The notes under the pieces were generated by a model. The model had not been told where the DNA came from and ran no database searches. It was given only the letters and a program-made list of their open reading frames with translations. From an uncultured Candidatus Saccharibacteria bacterium (GTDB taxonomy: Bacteria; Patescibacteriota; Saccharimonadia; Saccharimonadales; Saccharimonadaceae): a DNA stretch of 64,000 nucleotides. Shown one piece after another: positions 1-8,836 of the stretch (position 1 is its first letter; every line of letters begins with the position of its first letter). The position numbers and the translations under genes were made by a program. The stretch is taken from assembly GCA_947087275.1 (NCBI GenBank), contig CAMUBZ010000002.1, positions 1 to 64,000 on the forward strand, in the 5' to 3' direction.

Positions 1-86
1 CTAGTGCAGTTGGACCATCAAACTTCTACGGCTACCGTTACGTCGGCTTCCCCCTCCGCTGCCTTAGTACTGTATTAGGTATGTAG
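1..86 (+). pseudogene. Silent FISUMP-type C-terminal cassette, copy 0 (cut by window edge)
   Basis: The reading frame from base 3 ends in FPLRCLSTVLGM-stop. The last 37 bases are nearly identical to the 3' ends of six other cassettes in this window. Only the distal third is visible, so its VRSG start lies outside. It continues the lectin-like pattern (NFYGYRYVGFPLRC) typical of the end of FISUMP domains. No start codon or ribosome-binding site is visible. Confidence 0.6.
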
Positions 87-93
87 GAGGGGG

Positions 94-1200
94 TTACCTA
101 AGTCGTGAATAAATCTTCCACGCGAGTTTGAATACCGGACGCCCCAGTAAGAGGGAGCGCATAGCGAGACGATCACGCCGGCTGGCATCGGGACAGCGCA
201 AAACCCAATCCTTGTGCTGCAAGAGATACTGTGTGATTTCCTGCTCGACTTGCTGAATTTTAACCTTGTCTTGAGCAGAAGGTTTGGCTAGAACCATCTG
301 GCGTAAGATGCTGAACCGCGCATGCATACGGCGAAGATTGGTGACAGACTGGAGGCTTGGAAACTTTTGATCAATATCATTACACATTTGGTCGGTTAGT
401 TCAATCAAGTCTAGCTTATGGAAATTAAAGTTTTGGTGAATAATGGAGTCAGCGTTTTGGTAATATTCATAAAATGGTAGAGGTATAAACTGCACATCAT
501 CTGGGCACTGCATAATCAGGCGGTAGGTAGTGCCCACGTCTTCGTATAACTTCCCCATTGGGAATTGCACAGTTTTGAACAAGTCGCGGTGATAAAGTTT
601 TCCACAGGCAGACATAGTGAACCCCTGTTCTAAGAGCATTTGGCGCAGGCAGTTTTCTACAGTGAGGCTTTGGTGTTTAACTTCGGCTGGCATAATATAG
701 CCCTTTTGCCAAGACACCGCGCCAGTAATAGCATGACGTTGACCATTTGGTGCTACTTCGGTAAAAGAACATATGCGCACCGGGCTATTGCGGAGACCAA
801 TTAGCTCTTCTAACATATTCGGATAAATTGCGTCATCTGAATCAACAAAGGTAATTAGTTCTCCCTGAGCGATTTTGAGGGCAGCATTGCGGGCGGCAGA
901 GAGACCGGCGTTTTTCTGATGAAGGACGCGAACATTTTTGTGCTTCTGAGCAAGTTGGTCGCATAATTCCCCAGCGCCGTCAGGAGAGCCGTCGTCGACT
1001 AAGATAATCTCAAGATTGGAATAAGTTTGCGTCAAAATGGAGTTGACGCAGCGCTCAAGGGTGGATTTGGTGTTGTAAACTGGAACAATGACACTGATGA
1101 GGGGAATGTCTTGGCTTGAGCAACCCGCTCCAGCGCCCGTCCGCACGGGGCTGTCGCTCTTCGCTGCGCGCGTGCTCGCTCTTTTAGTTGCTCTCACCAA
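94..1200 (-). CDS. GT2-family glycosyltransferase with an element-derived N-terminus
   Basis: This is a family 2 (GT-A fold) glycosyltransferase expected to move a sugar from a nucleotide-sugar donor during surface-polysaccharide assembly at the inner face of the membrane. The GT2 signature ISVIVPVYNTKSTLERCVNS begins near residue 35, followed by EIILVDDGSPDGAGE and the donor/metal-binding segment FVDSDD near residue 120. The start is TTG at 1200, behind a GAGGGG ribosome-binding site and 13 nt after the glf stop, so the two genes are probably co-transcribed. The first 30 or so residues (MVRATKRASTRAAKSDSP...) are not part of the GT2 fold; they are translated from a palindromic element (1099-1212) inserted between the ribosome-binding site and the ancestral start. 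The acceptor is unknown, but adjacency to UDP-galactopyranose mutase makes a galactofuranosyl or related transferase plausible. Confidence 0.85.
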   Translation of the reverse strand: MVRATKRASTRAAKSDSPVRTGAGAGCSSQDIPLISVIVPVYNTKSTLERCVNSILTQTYSNLEIILVDDGSPDGAGELCDQLAQKHKNVRVLHQKNAGLSAARNAALKIAQGELITFVDSDDAIYPNMLEELIGLRNSPVRICSFTEVAPNGQRHAITGAVSWQKGYIMPAEVKHQSLTVENCLRQMLLEQGFTMSACGKLYHRDLFKTVQFPMGKLYEDVGTTYRLIMQCPDDVQFIPLPFYEYYQNADSIIHQNFNFHKLDLIELTDQMCNDIDQKFPSLQSVTNLRRMHARFSILRQMVLAKPSAQDKVKIQQVEQEITQYLLQHKDWVLRCPDASRRDRLAMRSLLLGRPVFKLAWKIYSRLR

Positions 1201-1212
1201 GATATTCCCCTC
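1099..1212. repeat. Nested palindromic element, copy E1 (inside coding sequence)
   Basis: The outer arms GAGGGGAATGTCTTGG (1099-1114) and CCAAGATATTCCCCTC (1197-1212) form an inverted repeat with one mismatch. Inside lies a GC-rich hairpin (CCAGC/GCTG around CCCGT/ACGGG) that matches the cores at 13961, 17910 and about 19511 in shape, with compensatory differences. The element encodes the first 30 or so residues of the glycosyltransferase, comparable in effect to Rickettsia palindromic elements inserted in frame. Confidence 0.65.
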
Positions 1213-1213
1213 G

Positions 1214-2389
1214 TTACAGTCGTTGTTTCAGTTCATCAAACTTAGCGAGGGCAGCGGCAATGGTTTTGTCCATGTCATAATAAGCGTACTCGCCGAGGCG
1301 TCCGCCAAAAATAATGTTGGTATCTTTGGTAGCGAGGTCTTGATACCGCGCAAGAACAGCACGGTCTTCGGCGGTGTTGACTGGGTAATACGGCTCATCG
1401 CCCAGGTGCCAAGTTTTGCTGTATTCGCGCACAATGACAGTCTTACCAGATTCGGGAGCATAGGCGGTGTCCGCAAAAGCCGGATTACTAGTGCGCTCAG
1501 GATGGAAGTGCTTGAACTCATGAATGCGAGTGTATTTTGGCTCCAAATCGGCATAGTTCATCACTGGACATCCCTGGAAGTCATCGACATCCAATACTTC
1601 TTTTTCTAAATCTAAGCTACGCCATTTGAGTTCACCAAACTGATAGTCGTAAAAACGATCAATCGGGCCAGTATAAACCGTAAGGATCTTGGCCTCACGT
1701 AGTTTTTGGATTTCTGGATCAGTGAAATAATCAGTTTCGAGACGCACGGTCACTTTATCGCCGCAACTATCCAACATGCTTTGGAACCAAGCCTCATAGC
1801 CGTCTATTGGGAGACCTTCATGAGTATCGTTAAAATAGCGGTTATCGTAATTGTAACGCACTGGGAGACGTTTGATAATCTCTGGTGAAAGATCTTCGGC
1901 TGGAGTTTGCCATTGCTTGGCAGTATAGTTCTTGATGAAGGCATCAAAGAGCGGCTGACCAATCAAGGAAATTCCCTGCTCGGCGAGGTTTTGTGGGTTG
2001 GCTGGGGCACTGGCAGCCTGGCCCGCAATCTTGACCTTGGCTTCATCGGGCGTATAGGCGGCCGCAAAGAATTGGTTGATTGTGCCGAGGTTGATTGGCA
2101 AAGGATAGACTACGCCGTCATGAGTAGTGTAGACTTTATGAACATAATTTGTAAATTTGGTGAATTGATTAACATATTGCCAGACGTTCTCTAGTGAAGT
2201 ATGGAACAAATGGGCGCCGTATTTGTGGCATTCGATGCCGGTCTCGGGGTCAAACTCGGAGTAACAGTTACCGCCGATATGATTGCGTTTGTCGATAATC
2301 AGAACTCTTTTGCCAGCGACATTAGCGAGACGTTCGGCCATCGTTAAGCCGAAGAGTCCAGCACCAACAATTAGAACATCGTATTCCAT
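1214..2389 (-). CDS. glf: UDP-galactopyranose mutase
   Basis: This cytoplasmic FAD enzyme converts UDP-galactopyranose to UDP-galactofuranose, the donor for galactofuranose-containing surface glycans. The dinucleotide-binding motif VGAGLFGLTMAERLA is at residues 8-22, followed by LIIDKRNHIGGNCYSE, which is diagnostic of Glf. The C-terminus carries the conserved GGRLGEYAYYDMDKTI segment. At 391 residues it has the usual family length. It is preceded by an AGGAGG-type ribosome-binding site 9 nt after the upstream ABC ATPase gene and followed 13 nt later by the GT2 gene, placing it inside the polysaccharide export operon. Recognition is strong. Confidence 0.95.
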   Translation of the reverse strand: MEYDVLIVGAGLFGLTMAERLANVAGKRVLIIDKRNHIGGNCYSEFDPETGIECHKYGAHLFHTSLENVWQYVNQFTKFTNYVHKVYTTHDGVVYPLPINLGTINQFFAAAYTPDEAKVKIAGQAASAPANPQNLAEQGISLIGQPLFDAFIKNYTAKQWQTPAEDLSPEIIKRLPVRYNYDNRYFNDTHEGLPIDGYEAWFQSMLDSCGDKVTVRLETDYFTDPEIQKLREAKILTVYTGPIDRFYDYQFGELKWRSLDLEKEVLDVDDFQGCPVMNYADLEPKYTRIHEFKHFHPERTSNPAFADTAYAPESGKTVIVREYSKTWHLGDEPYYPVNTAEDRAVLARYQDLATKDTNIIFGGRLGEYAYYDMDKTIAAALAKFDELKQRL

Positions 2390-2398
2390 TTTCCTCCT

Positions 2399-3208
2399 TT
2401 AACTCCATAAGTTTTCGTAAGCCTTGGCGACGGTTTCTGGGTCGCCTTCGGTGGCAATTTTGCCATTTTCAATTAAAATTGCACGGTTGCAAAAACGGCG
2501 CACATTCTCCATGGAGTGCGTGACCAAGATAACTGTTTGTTTGCTACCCTTGAGGCTAGCAAAATAATTATTACACTTCTCTTGGAAGGCGGCATCGCCG
2601 ACGGCTAGAACTTCGTCGAGAATAAGGATATCACCCTTGGCACGGATAGCGATGGAAAACGCCAGACGCACCTGCATACCGGAAGAGTAGTTTTTGAGTT
2701 TGGCGTCCATGAAAGGCTCGAGTTCAGCAAATTGAACGATCTCATCATACATTGCATCCATTTCTTTATGAGAAAAGCCAAGCAAGGCACCGTTAAGATA
2801 AACGTTTTCGCGTCCAGTTAACTCAGGATTAAAACCGACGCCAAGTTCAATAAATGGAACTAGCGTGCCATTAACCTCGATATTCCCCTGTTCGGGATAG
2901 TAAATTCCAGCGAGGATTTTGAGTAAAGTAGATTTGCCAGAACCGTTGCGACCAACAATGCCGACAAATTCACCCGGCTTGATTTCAAAGCTGATGTCGT
3001 CAAGGACTTTTTGCTCGGTGTATCCCTTGACGCCCTTGAGCCAGTTAAAGATAGCTTGTTTGAGGCCGGCGGCGCGCTCCGTGGGCAACCGGAAACTTTT
3101 GTGCAGGTGCGTAGCACGAACGGCAAAATCAGGATTTTGGGATGATTTTGCATGTACATTGTCCATACAATGTATGTGATTTGTATTACGTTTTAACGTT
3201 TTGGACAT
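2399..3208 (-). CDS. ABC transporter ATP-binding protein for polysaccharide/teichoic-acid-type export (Wzt/TagH-like)
   Basis: This is the ATPase subunit of an ABC-2 exporter that moves lipid-linked polysaccharide across the cytoplasmic membrane. The Walker A motif GRNGSGKST lies near residue 86, the signature YSSGMQVRLAFS near 175, and Walker B ILILDEVLAVGD near 195, followed by the H-loop VTHS. The early segment HKSFRLPTERAAGLK and the loop LKGVKGYTEQKVLDDISF are typical of the Wzt/TagH subgroup. There is no extended C-terminal O-antigen-binding domain, so the protein is of the short type. The start directly follows the stop of the permease gene (TAA then ATG), giving strong translational coupling. 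Confidence 0.92.
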   Translation of the reverse strand: MSKTLKRNTNHIHCMDNVHAKSSQNPDFAVRATHLHKSFRLPTERAAGLKQAIFNWLKGVKGYTEQKVLDDISFEIKPGEFVGIVGRNGSGKSTLLKILAGIYYPEQGNIEVNGTLVPFIELGVGFNPELTGRENVYLNGALLGFSHKEMDAMYDEIVQFAELEPFMDAKLKNYSSGMQVRLAFSIAIRAKGDILILDEVLAVGDAAFQEKCNNYFASLKGSKQTVILVTHSMENVRRFCNRAILIENGKIATEGDPETVAKAYENLWS

Positions 3209-4027
3209 TTAGACCTCCTCCGCGAAGCGTTTAGAGCGTTTCCGGAAAAATAGGGCGGCGAGCGCTAAAATTAGAATTACCAGCAAAATTGGCACCATTT
3301 GCAACCCACCAGGCAAAATATCCCAGGCCGTAATAGTCTCGGTAGTAATAAGATTGTAACGCACATCTTGAATAACTTGAGCGATAGGATTGAGCATGAT
3401 GATTTTGGCAGCAACGACACCAAAACTACCCGATTCGAGCACCATGGGAAGGGTGTAAATAATAGGGATGGCATAGAACAGAGCCTGAACCAACACATCC
3501 CAAATCGACGTAATGTCACGGTACTTAACGTTGATAGCACCCAGCAAGAAAGAAATACCGAGCGAGAGAGTATAGAGTTCAAGCACGAGGAATGGCACGA
3601 GCAACCATGACCAGGACGGTGTAACGCCGTTGATCAGGGCGAACACGACCACAACACAGAGATTGATGGCGAGGTTGATGAGCGCAGTGGCAGTGGCGGA
3701 AACCACAACGATATACTTGGGGAAACTAATTTTACGCAAAAGGTCACCCCGCTGGACGATGGCTTGAATACCCTGCCCAGTGCATTCAGTGAAGAAGTTC
3801 CAGAGTACAGTACCAGTAAGGAGATAGACCGGATAGTGTGGGATGTCACCGCCGAAACGCAAGAGCTTAGCAAAGACTATATAGAGAATGGCAAACGTGA
3901 GCAAAGGTCGCAAAACTGCCCAAAGGTAGCCCAAAACTGAGCCTTGGTAGCGGAGTTTAAAATCGGTCTTGATTAGCTCACCAAGCAAGATGCGATTCTT
4001 ACGACACAAAACATGCGGAATTCCCAT
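3209..4027 (-). CDS. ABC-2 type polysaccharide export permease (Wzm/TagG-like)
   Basis: This is an integral membrane subunit with about six hydrophobic segments. The N-terminus carries the family motif LIKTDFKLRYQGSVLGYLWAVLRPL at roughly residues 18-42. It should form the channel with the ATPase encoded immediately downstream, exporting an undecaprenyl-linked glycan. The -10 box TATAAT (4038-4043, minus) lies 10 nt before the ATG with an upstream TGTGC, so the gene may begin its own near-leaderless transcript although other glycan genes precede it. Family length (272 residues) is normal. Confidence 0.92.
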   Translation of the reverse strand: MGIPHVLCRKNRILLGELIKTDFKLRYQGSVLGYLWAVLRPLLTFAILYIVFAKLLRFGGDIPHYPVYLLTGTVLWNFFTECTGQGIQAIVQRGDLLRKISFPKYIVVVSATATALINLAINLCVVVVFALINGVTPSWSWLLVPFLVLELYTLSLGISFLLGAINVKYRDITSIWDVLVQALFYAIPIIYTLPMVLESGSFGVVAAKIIMLNPIAQVIQDVRYNLITTETITAWDILPGGLQMVPILLVILILALAALFFRKRSKRFAEEV

Positions 4028-4037
4028 AACTAAGACT

Positions 4038-4043
4038 ATTATA
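4038..4043 (-). promoter_or_regulatory. Extended -10 box for the export permease
   Basis: On the minus strand TGTGC-TATAAT is followed by 10 nt and then the ATG at 4027, so the predicted leader is only a few nucleotides. Confidence 0.6.
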
Positions 4044-4051
4044 GCACAAGG

Positions 4052-5005
4052 TTAGTGGATGAGAAACTTCTCGGTCAGTTTGGGGGCGCGCAACATCATT
4101 TGAGCAATCAACCAATAGCGAGGAACAAACTCGGAGCGCTTCAGCAGGCCTTGGTCTTTAGCAACACGCAGCTCAGAGAGTGTAGTTTGATAGAACTCCC
4201 GAGCGGCGGGCGCAGGTAGACGCAGAATGTTCCAGAGATAGTTGCCAAATTTGGCGCCAATAATAGTCGGCATGAGGTCGTCGAGATGATGATGTTGCAA
4301 AAATGCTGTGATGCTTTGATATTCCTGTGGTGCACAAGTTAGTTTGCCGGTGCTGTTGCTGGAAGAGTTGGAATTATCCATGCGATAGTGCAAAAAGGCG
4401 TCAGTTGTTAAGACAACGCGCTCAGCCAAAGCCAGACTCTTAATATTGAACCCGAGATCTTGATAAGATGCGCCAGGAGTTGGCAAAAACTCAATCCGAT
4501 TATTAAGGAGGAATTCACGGCGATAAATGCCCGACCAAATTGCGGGTGGTAGACGGAACACAAAATGGTCTGTGCGCGGGCGGATGACTTTACCGGTGTC
4601 TTTTGGATGAATCACCTCGAGCTTGCGGTTTTGGCCATCCTCGAGAAGATAATAATTAGCTTTGACGATGTCAGCATGATACCAGTGAGCAAGTTGATAG
4701 AGTTTGGCGAAAGCATCATGCTCAAGATAATCATCCGGCTCAAGAATGCCAATATATTCACCTTTGGCGCGCTTGATTCCCTGATTCATACTATCACCAT
4801 AGCCGGAATTGGGCTTATCAATAATCACAATGCGCTTGTTCTGCTTGGCATATTCCTGAATGATTTTTAGAGAATCGTCCGTAGAACCATCGTTGATGCA
4901 AATAATCTCAATGTCAGCTAGAGTTTGATTGATGAGGCTATCCAACGCCTGACGCAGGTATTCTGCCGCGTTGTAAATCGGAACTAAGACGGAGATTTTA
5001 GGCAT
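4052..5005 (-). CDS. GT2-family glycosyltransferase
   Basis: A family 2 glycosyltransferase begins KISVLVPIYNAAEYLRQALD, followed by EIICINDGSTDDS and the metal-site region GILEPDDYLEHDAF. The start chosen is the ATG at 5005, which overlaps the stop of the upstream polytopic transferase (ATGCCTAA) and has an AAGGAAAG ribosome-binding site; longer versions would extend far into that gene. The C-terminal third (WLIAQMMLRAPKLTEKF) may lie close to the membrane. It belongs to the same minus-strand glycan operon as the exporter and glf. Donor and acceptor cannot be told from sequence. Confidence 0.85.
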   Translation of the reverse strand: MPKISVLVPIYNAAEYLRQALDSLINQTLADIEIICINDGSTDDSLKIIQEYAKQNKRIVIIDKPNSGYGDSMNQGIKRAKGEYIGILEPDDYLEHDAFAKLYQLAHWYHADIVKANYYLLEDGQNRKLEVIHPKDTGKVIRPRTDHFVFRLPPAIWSGIYRREFLLNNRIEFLPTPGASYQDLGFNIKSLALAERVVLTTDAFLHYRMDNSNSSSNSTGKLTCAPQEYQSITAFLQHHHLDDLMPTIIGAKFGNYLWNILRLPAPAAREFYQTTLSELRVAKDQGLLKRSEFVPRYWLIAQMMLRAPKLTEKFLIH

Positions 5006-6551
5006 GTTTGCTTTCCTTGGAGCCAATAAGACGCACAAGTTGTGCTGCAGATAATAGCACAAGAATGACTAGCAACGGCATAATATAGCGACGCATCACT
5101 TCTACAAGGAGCGATGCGGCCATAAGCCCGCAAAAACTAAGTGCTAGGAATAATGTGTAAGTATCAAGTTGCCATTTTCCTTGCCAGAATTGGCCCAAGC
5201 AAAACCAGAGGCTAAGCACTACACAAAGTACGAAGAACAAAACACCAAGACTGTGTGCAGATAGATAGATAGGGTTTTCGTAAGAAAGGTCAAACCCAGT
5301 CACAACGGGCCAGGTAATCGTCTCGGAGTTGTTGGCAAACAGAGTGACAGATTTATTAAGTAGGTGAAGCGGGATCTTGGCAATCCCCATTACCTTGTAG
5401 CGGTCAATGGCTAGATCGAGAAATTGTTTTTGCACAGCCACCACATCGGTTTCATTAGCGGGCTGTCCGTAAAGTAATTGGCCAAAAATCGCCGAATCTT
5501 CCGCACTCCAGTGGCCATGGGTTTCATAATTGGCACCCACAAATGCACTCCAGCCAACGCCAACACTGCTAGAAACGGCATACGGATTATTGCTGCGCTG
5601 GATGGCAGTTATGGTAGAAGAACAACTACTCTGCGCCAGCCAAATCAACACAAAGCTGCCGATCAAAGATAGGACGGAATATTTAAGTGGCGTTTTGTCG
5701 CGATGCAAAATCTGAAAAATAGCAGTGAGCACAAAGGCGATCAGAATCACAGTAAAAATCGGGCGATACGCATTCCCAATACTAAGCGCTATCCCCAGCC
5801 CAATGGCAGAGAAAAGGATTTGGGGCCATTTGTGCAAGCGCAAAGAATTTAGCATGAGATATCCCAACGACAAAGCAATGACCACCCACATATTAGTGAC
5901 TACAATTGCCAGACTACAACCGCAAAACAAGATTTCTAAAGGGTTAAGCCACCACAAGACAGCTCCAATTCGCGCCACATTTTGATTTTTCCACATCTTT
6001 AATAATACATATATAAGGATGGTCGCAACGAGATCAAACAAAAGATTAGAAAACAAAACGGCATTATAGTTTGTCCCGAAAATGTTCATAGAAGCCGCAA
6101 GGGTGACTGAGTAGGTGTTGAGATGCGGGAAAATCGCCTCATTCAGGCCTTCTAAAGGTTCAATAGTTTCGCCGTTGACTAGTTTGGAGGCATAAAACCA
6201 ATGCACGCCATTATCACTCAAGGTGTCTTCGGTTGAGCAATAGCGATCTCCGATGAGCAAGAAACTGAGCCGAGCAAGAAGCCCGATAATCAGAGCAACT
6301 ACTAAACCAACTTTGAGGATTTTGTCTCGTGTGATGGTGGGAAAATGTTTTTTGCACCAGCCAAAAATGTCTTGATATTTCTGACGATGTAAGAGAAAGC
6401 CCGAAATAACTATGAGTATAAAAATACTGAAGAGCAAGATCGTAGGGGCCAGACCAATGCCTTGGTTAAGGAAAAGTAACAGTACCCAACCCAAGATTAT
6501 GGTTGTGATTATGATAATACTTTGATAAAAAATCTTCCTAACCTTCTCCAT
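4998..6551 (-). CDS. Polytopic membrane glycosyltransferase, GT39/PMT-like
   Basis: This protein of about 517 residues has ten or more hydrophobic segments and an early extracytoplasmic loop containing GDRYCSTEDTLSDNGVHWFYASKLVNGE. That layout fits GT-C transferases that use polyprenyl-phosphate sugars at the outer membrane face. The second half holds a large loop (residues about 330-430) and then more membrane spans. The start chosen is the ATG at 6551, because the box TGC-TATACT ends 9 nt upstream on the minus strand; the longer frame would run through the divergent promoter. It is the first gene of the minus-strand glycan operon. GT39-like is a fold-level assignment; the substrate is not visible. 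Confidence 0.7.
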   Translation of the reverse strand: MEKVRKIFYQSIIIITTIILGWVLLLFLNQGIGLAPTILLFSIFILIVISGFLLHRQKYQDIFGWCKKHFPTITRDKILKVGLVVALIIGLLARLSFLLIGDRYCSTEDTLSDNGVHWFYASKLVNGETIEPLEGLNEAIFPHLNTYSVTLAASMNIFGTNYNAVLFSNLLFDLVATILIYVLLKMWKNQNVARIGAVLWWLNPLEILFCGCSLAIVVTNMWVVIALSLGYLMLNSLRLHKWPQILFSAIGLGIALSIGNAYRPIFTVILIAFVLTAIFQILHRDKTPLKYSVLSLIGSFVLIWLAQSSCSSTITAIQRSNNPYAVSSSVGVGWSAFVGANYETHGHWSAEDSAIFGQLLYGQPANETDVVAVQKQFLDLAIDRYKVMGIAKIPLHLLNKSVTLFANNSETITWPVVTGFDLSYENPIYLSAHSLGVLFFVLCVVLSLWFCLGQFWQGKWQLDTYTLFLALSFCGLMAASLLVEVMRRYIMPLLVILVLLSAAQLVRLIGSKESKHA

Positions 6552-6560
6552 ATACCTCTT

Positions 6561-6566
6561 AGTATA
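6561..6566 (-). promoter_or_regulatory. Extended -10 box, start of the minus-strand glycan operon
   Basis: TGC-TATACT on the minus strand lies 9 nt before the ATG at 6551. It faces the plus-strand box at 6582-6587, so the two promoters are back to back. Confidence 0.55.
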
Positions 6567-6581
6567 GCATAGGTCGTGTGC

Positions 6582-6587
6582 TATAAT
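6582..6587 (+). promoter_or_regulatory. Extended -10 box of the GT2-GT4 fusion gene
   Basis: TGTGC-TATAAT is followed by 7 nt and then the ATG at 6595. The in-frame ATG at 6586 overlaps this box, so it cannot be the start if this promoter is used. Translation is predicted to be leaderless. Confidence 0.65.
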
Positions 6588-6594
6588 GAAGATT

Positions 6595-8829
6595 ATGCTA
6601 GAGTTGTCGATAATTATCACGGCACATAATGAGGGTCTCTTGGCTCATAAGACCATGATGAGCGTTTTGCGAGCGCTGAACGAAACAAATACTGAATATG
6701 AAGTTCTGATACAGATAGATAATGGGGATCTTGCAACACTAGATTATTTTCGGCGTTATGCAGATAATAAAAGTTTTCGGATTTTCCAGACTAGATTTGG
6801 TGATAGAGGAAAGGCACGCAACGCGGCCATAGAGGAAGCGCGCGGAAAATATCTGCTATTTTTGGACGCTCATGATTTGATCTCCAGTAACTATATTAGC
6901 GAAACGCTAAAACTCCTGCGTATGCAACAAAACAACGTGGTAGTATCCTCCCAATATTGTCTCGATTTTTGGGACTGCGCAGAAAAATTCCAGCTACAAG
7001 AACTACCAAATTCTACAACACGTGAAGAAAATGCCAAAGTACTTCTTGGGATAAACCCATGGAAATCTGCGTTGGCGGGCGCGCGTGAGCTATTTCTGGC
7101 GCACCAGTACGTAGCAATGCAAGATGGTTTTCAGGATGAAGATTATGCTTTCAATATAGATCTCATAGCCGACAATATTAGTTACCGCAGCGTACCTGGC
7201 ACGACACTGTTTTGTCGGCATGACTTGGTGGCGCCAGACCAATTTGACAACACCTCTCAGCCCTATAATAAACTCTTCGATTATGTAGCCTGGAAAAAAT
7301 ATACCCCACCAGAACAAACGCCACCAGAGAAAGAAAGTATTGAACCAGAACCGGAGCCGGAAGAGACTTCAGATGTTAAGAAATCGCTTTTGCGCCAAAC
7401 CTATGAACTATGGCGGCATGACAGTAGGGTCATAAATGGGATCGTTGAGCCGTTCGCCAGTCTAGCCAAGACTGTTCTCCGGAAGCCGCTACAACCAGAA
7501 CCGGAGCCGGAAGAGAAACCAGAAACGACCATAATAGAGGAGCCATTGCCAGAGATACCAGAGTGCGTGCTGCAAGAATGGGAAGAAATTGCCAAAATTG
7601 AAAAACAATTATCGCCTATTGCAAGTCGGCGCAAAAATTTATTGCTCTATGACTTTAGACAAGATCCAAGGAGTGCTTTGGGTAATTATTATTGGCGCCT
7701 TTGTCAGCAAATTCACCACAAGCCAAATTATATCTTTATTGTGCCATGGATTGTACTGGGGGGGGCGGACAAAGTTCTGCTGAATTATATCAAAGCGTTG
7801 CAAGAGGCCCATGCGAATTGGCAAATTACTGTAATTACAACTTTGACGGCAAAAAACCTTTGGCAAGACCGTTTGCCAAAAAACGTGGATGTGATTGATT
7901 TTGGAAATATTACGCAAGATTTGGGATATGGTTCCAACCTGCAGCATATGATATTGACACGGCTTCTGATACAGTTGCAATGCAACAAAATACATATCAT
8001 TAACTCTGATTTAGGCTATAAGTGGGTTAGATTACATCCCGCATTAGCAAAGAGCCACTTTGAGATTTATGCTTCAGTATTCGCGAATGGGCTCATAGTG
8101 GATGCCGATACTGGCATGAAAAGTTGGTGGGGGTACGATGATCCGCATCTGGCAAGAATTTATAGTATAGTGAAAAAAGTTTTTACCGACAATCAAAACT
8201 ACATCGACGAAATGATAAAAACCGATGCCTTTGATGCAAGAAAACTAAAAGTAATCCACCAACCAGTTGATTTGCCGGCCAACTTACAAAAAAGAATAAA
8301 CCGTGATAAAACTCAGCCGCTAAAAATCCTTTGGGCTAGTCGTATTACTTTTTCTAAAAATCCGGAACTACTGGTTCGCATTGCGCAAAAATTAGATGCA
8401 ACAAAATTTAGAATTAGTGCATTTGGTTGCATGGGGTCAGATTACCAAAATTTTGTATTCCCAGTCGACCTGCAGACTTTAGATTATAAAGGCCCATTTG
8501 ATGGGTTACATTCTTTAAAATTGGAAAATTATGATCTGCTACTATATACCTCATACTGTGACGGCATGCCAAATGTACTCTTGGAGGCGGCCGCAGAAGG
8601 TCTACCAATTTTGGCAAGTAATGTGGGCGGCATAAATGATTTCGTAAAAGACGGAGAAACCGGATTTTTGGTCAATGAAATCGACAATGAAGACAAATAT
8701 GTTGAGATTCTGGAACAGGTCTACCGAAAACCAAAACTATTACAAGAAGTCTCTATCGCCGAACGAGAGTTGGCTGCTAAACAATATTCATGGGCACAAT
8801 TTGTCAAATTGGTTGGGCAAGAGTTTTAG
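6595..8829 (+). CDS. Two-domain GT2-GT4 glycosyltransferase fusion
   Basis: The N-terminal part (about residues 1-245) is a GT2 domain: ELSIIITAHNEGLLAHKTM, then QTRFGDRGKARNAAIEEARG and LLFLDAHD. The C-terminal part (about 350-744) is a GT4-type GT-B domain: FIVPWIVLGGADKVLLNYI, LWASRITFSKNPELLVRIAQ, and the donor-site region SYCDGMPNVLLEAAAEGLP followed by GETGFLV. The domains are joined by a Pro/Glu-rich linker in which PEPEPEE occurs twice, encoded by a direct DNA repeat near 7344 and 7496, which suggests linker duplication. Such a protein could add two sugars in succession to the same glycan. The start at 6595 is set by the -10 box 7 nt upstream. It is transcribed divergently from the exporter operon. 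Confidence 0.85.
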   Translation: MLELSIIITAHNEGLLAHKTMMSVLRALNETNTEYEVLIQIDNGDLATLDYFRRYADNKSFRIFQTRFGDRGKARNAAIEEARGKYLLFLDAHDLISSNYISETLKLLRMQQNNVVVSSQYCLDFWDCAEKFQLQELPNSTTREENAKVLLGINPWKSALAGARELFLAHQYVAMQDGFQDEDYAFNIDLIADNISYRSVPGTTLFCRHDLVAPDQFDNTSQPYNKLFDYVAWKKYTPPEQTPPEKESIEPEPEPEETSDVKKSLLRQTYELWRHDSRVINGIVEPFASLAKTVLRKPLQPEPEPEEKPETTIIEEPLPEIPECVLQEWEEIAKIEKQLSPIASRRKNLLLYDFRQDPRSALGNYYWRLCQQIHHKPNYIFIVPWIVLGGADKVLLNYIKALQEAHANWQITVITTLTAKNLWQDRLPKNVDVIDFGNITQDLGYGSNLQHMILTRLLIQLQCNKIHIINSDLGYKWVRLHPALAKSHFEIYASVFANGLIVDADTGMKSWWGYDDPHLARIYSIVKKVFTDNQNYIDEMIKTDAFDARKLKVIHQPVDLPANLQKRINRDKTQPLKILWASRITFSKNPELLVRIAQKLDATKFRISAFGCMGSDYQNFVFPVDLQTLDYKGPFDGLHSLKLENYDLLLYTSYCDGMPNVLLEAAAEGLPILASNVGGINDFVKDGETGFLVNEIDNEDKYVEILEQVYRKPKLLQEVSIAERELAAKQYSWAQFVKLVGQEF

Positions 8830-8836
8830 AAATCGT

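Noticed and set aside
1088-1609. Long plus-strand reading frames opposite glf and the GT2 gene, and many similar frames elsewhere
   Set aside because: They mirror well-recognised genes in other frames, have no protein-family features and no start signals; they are shadows.
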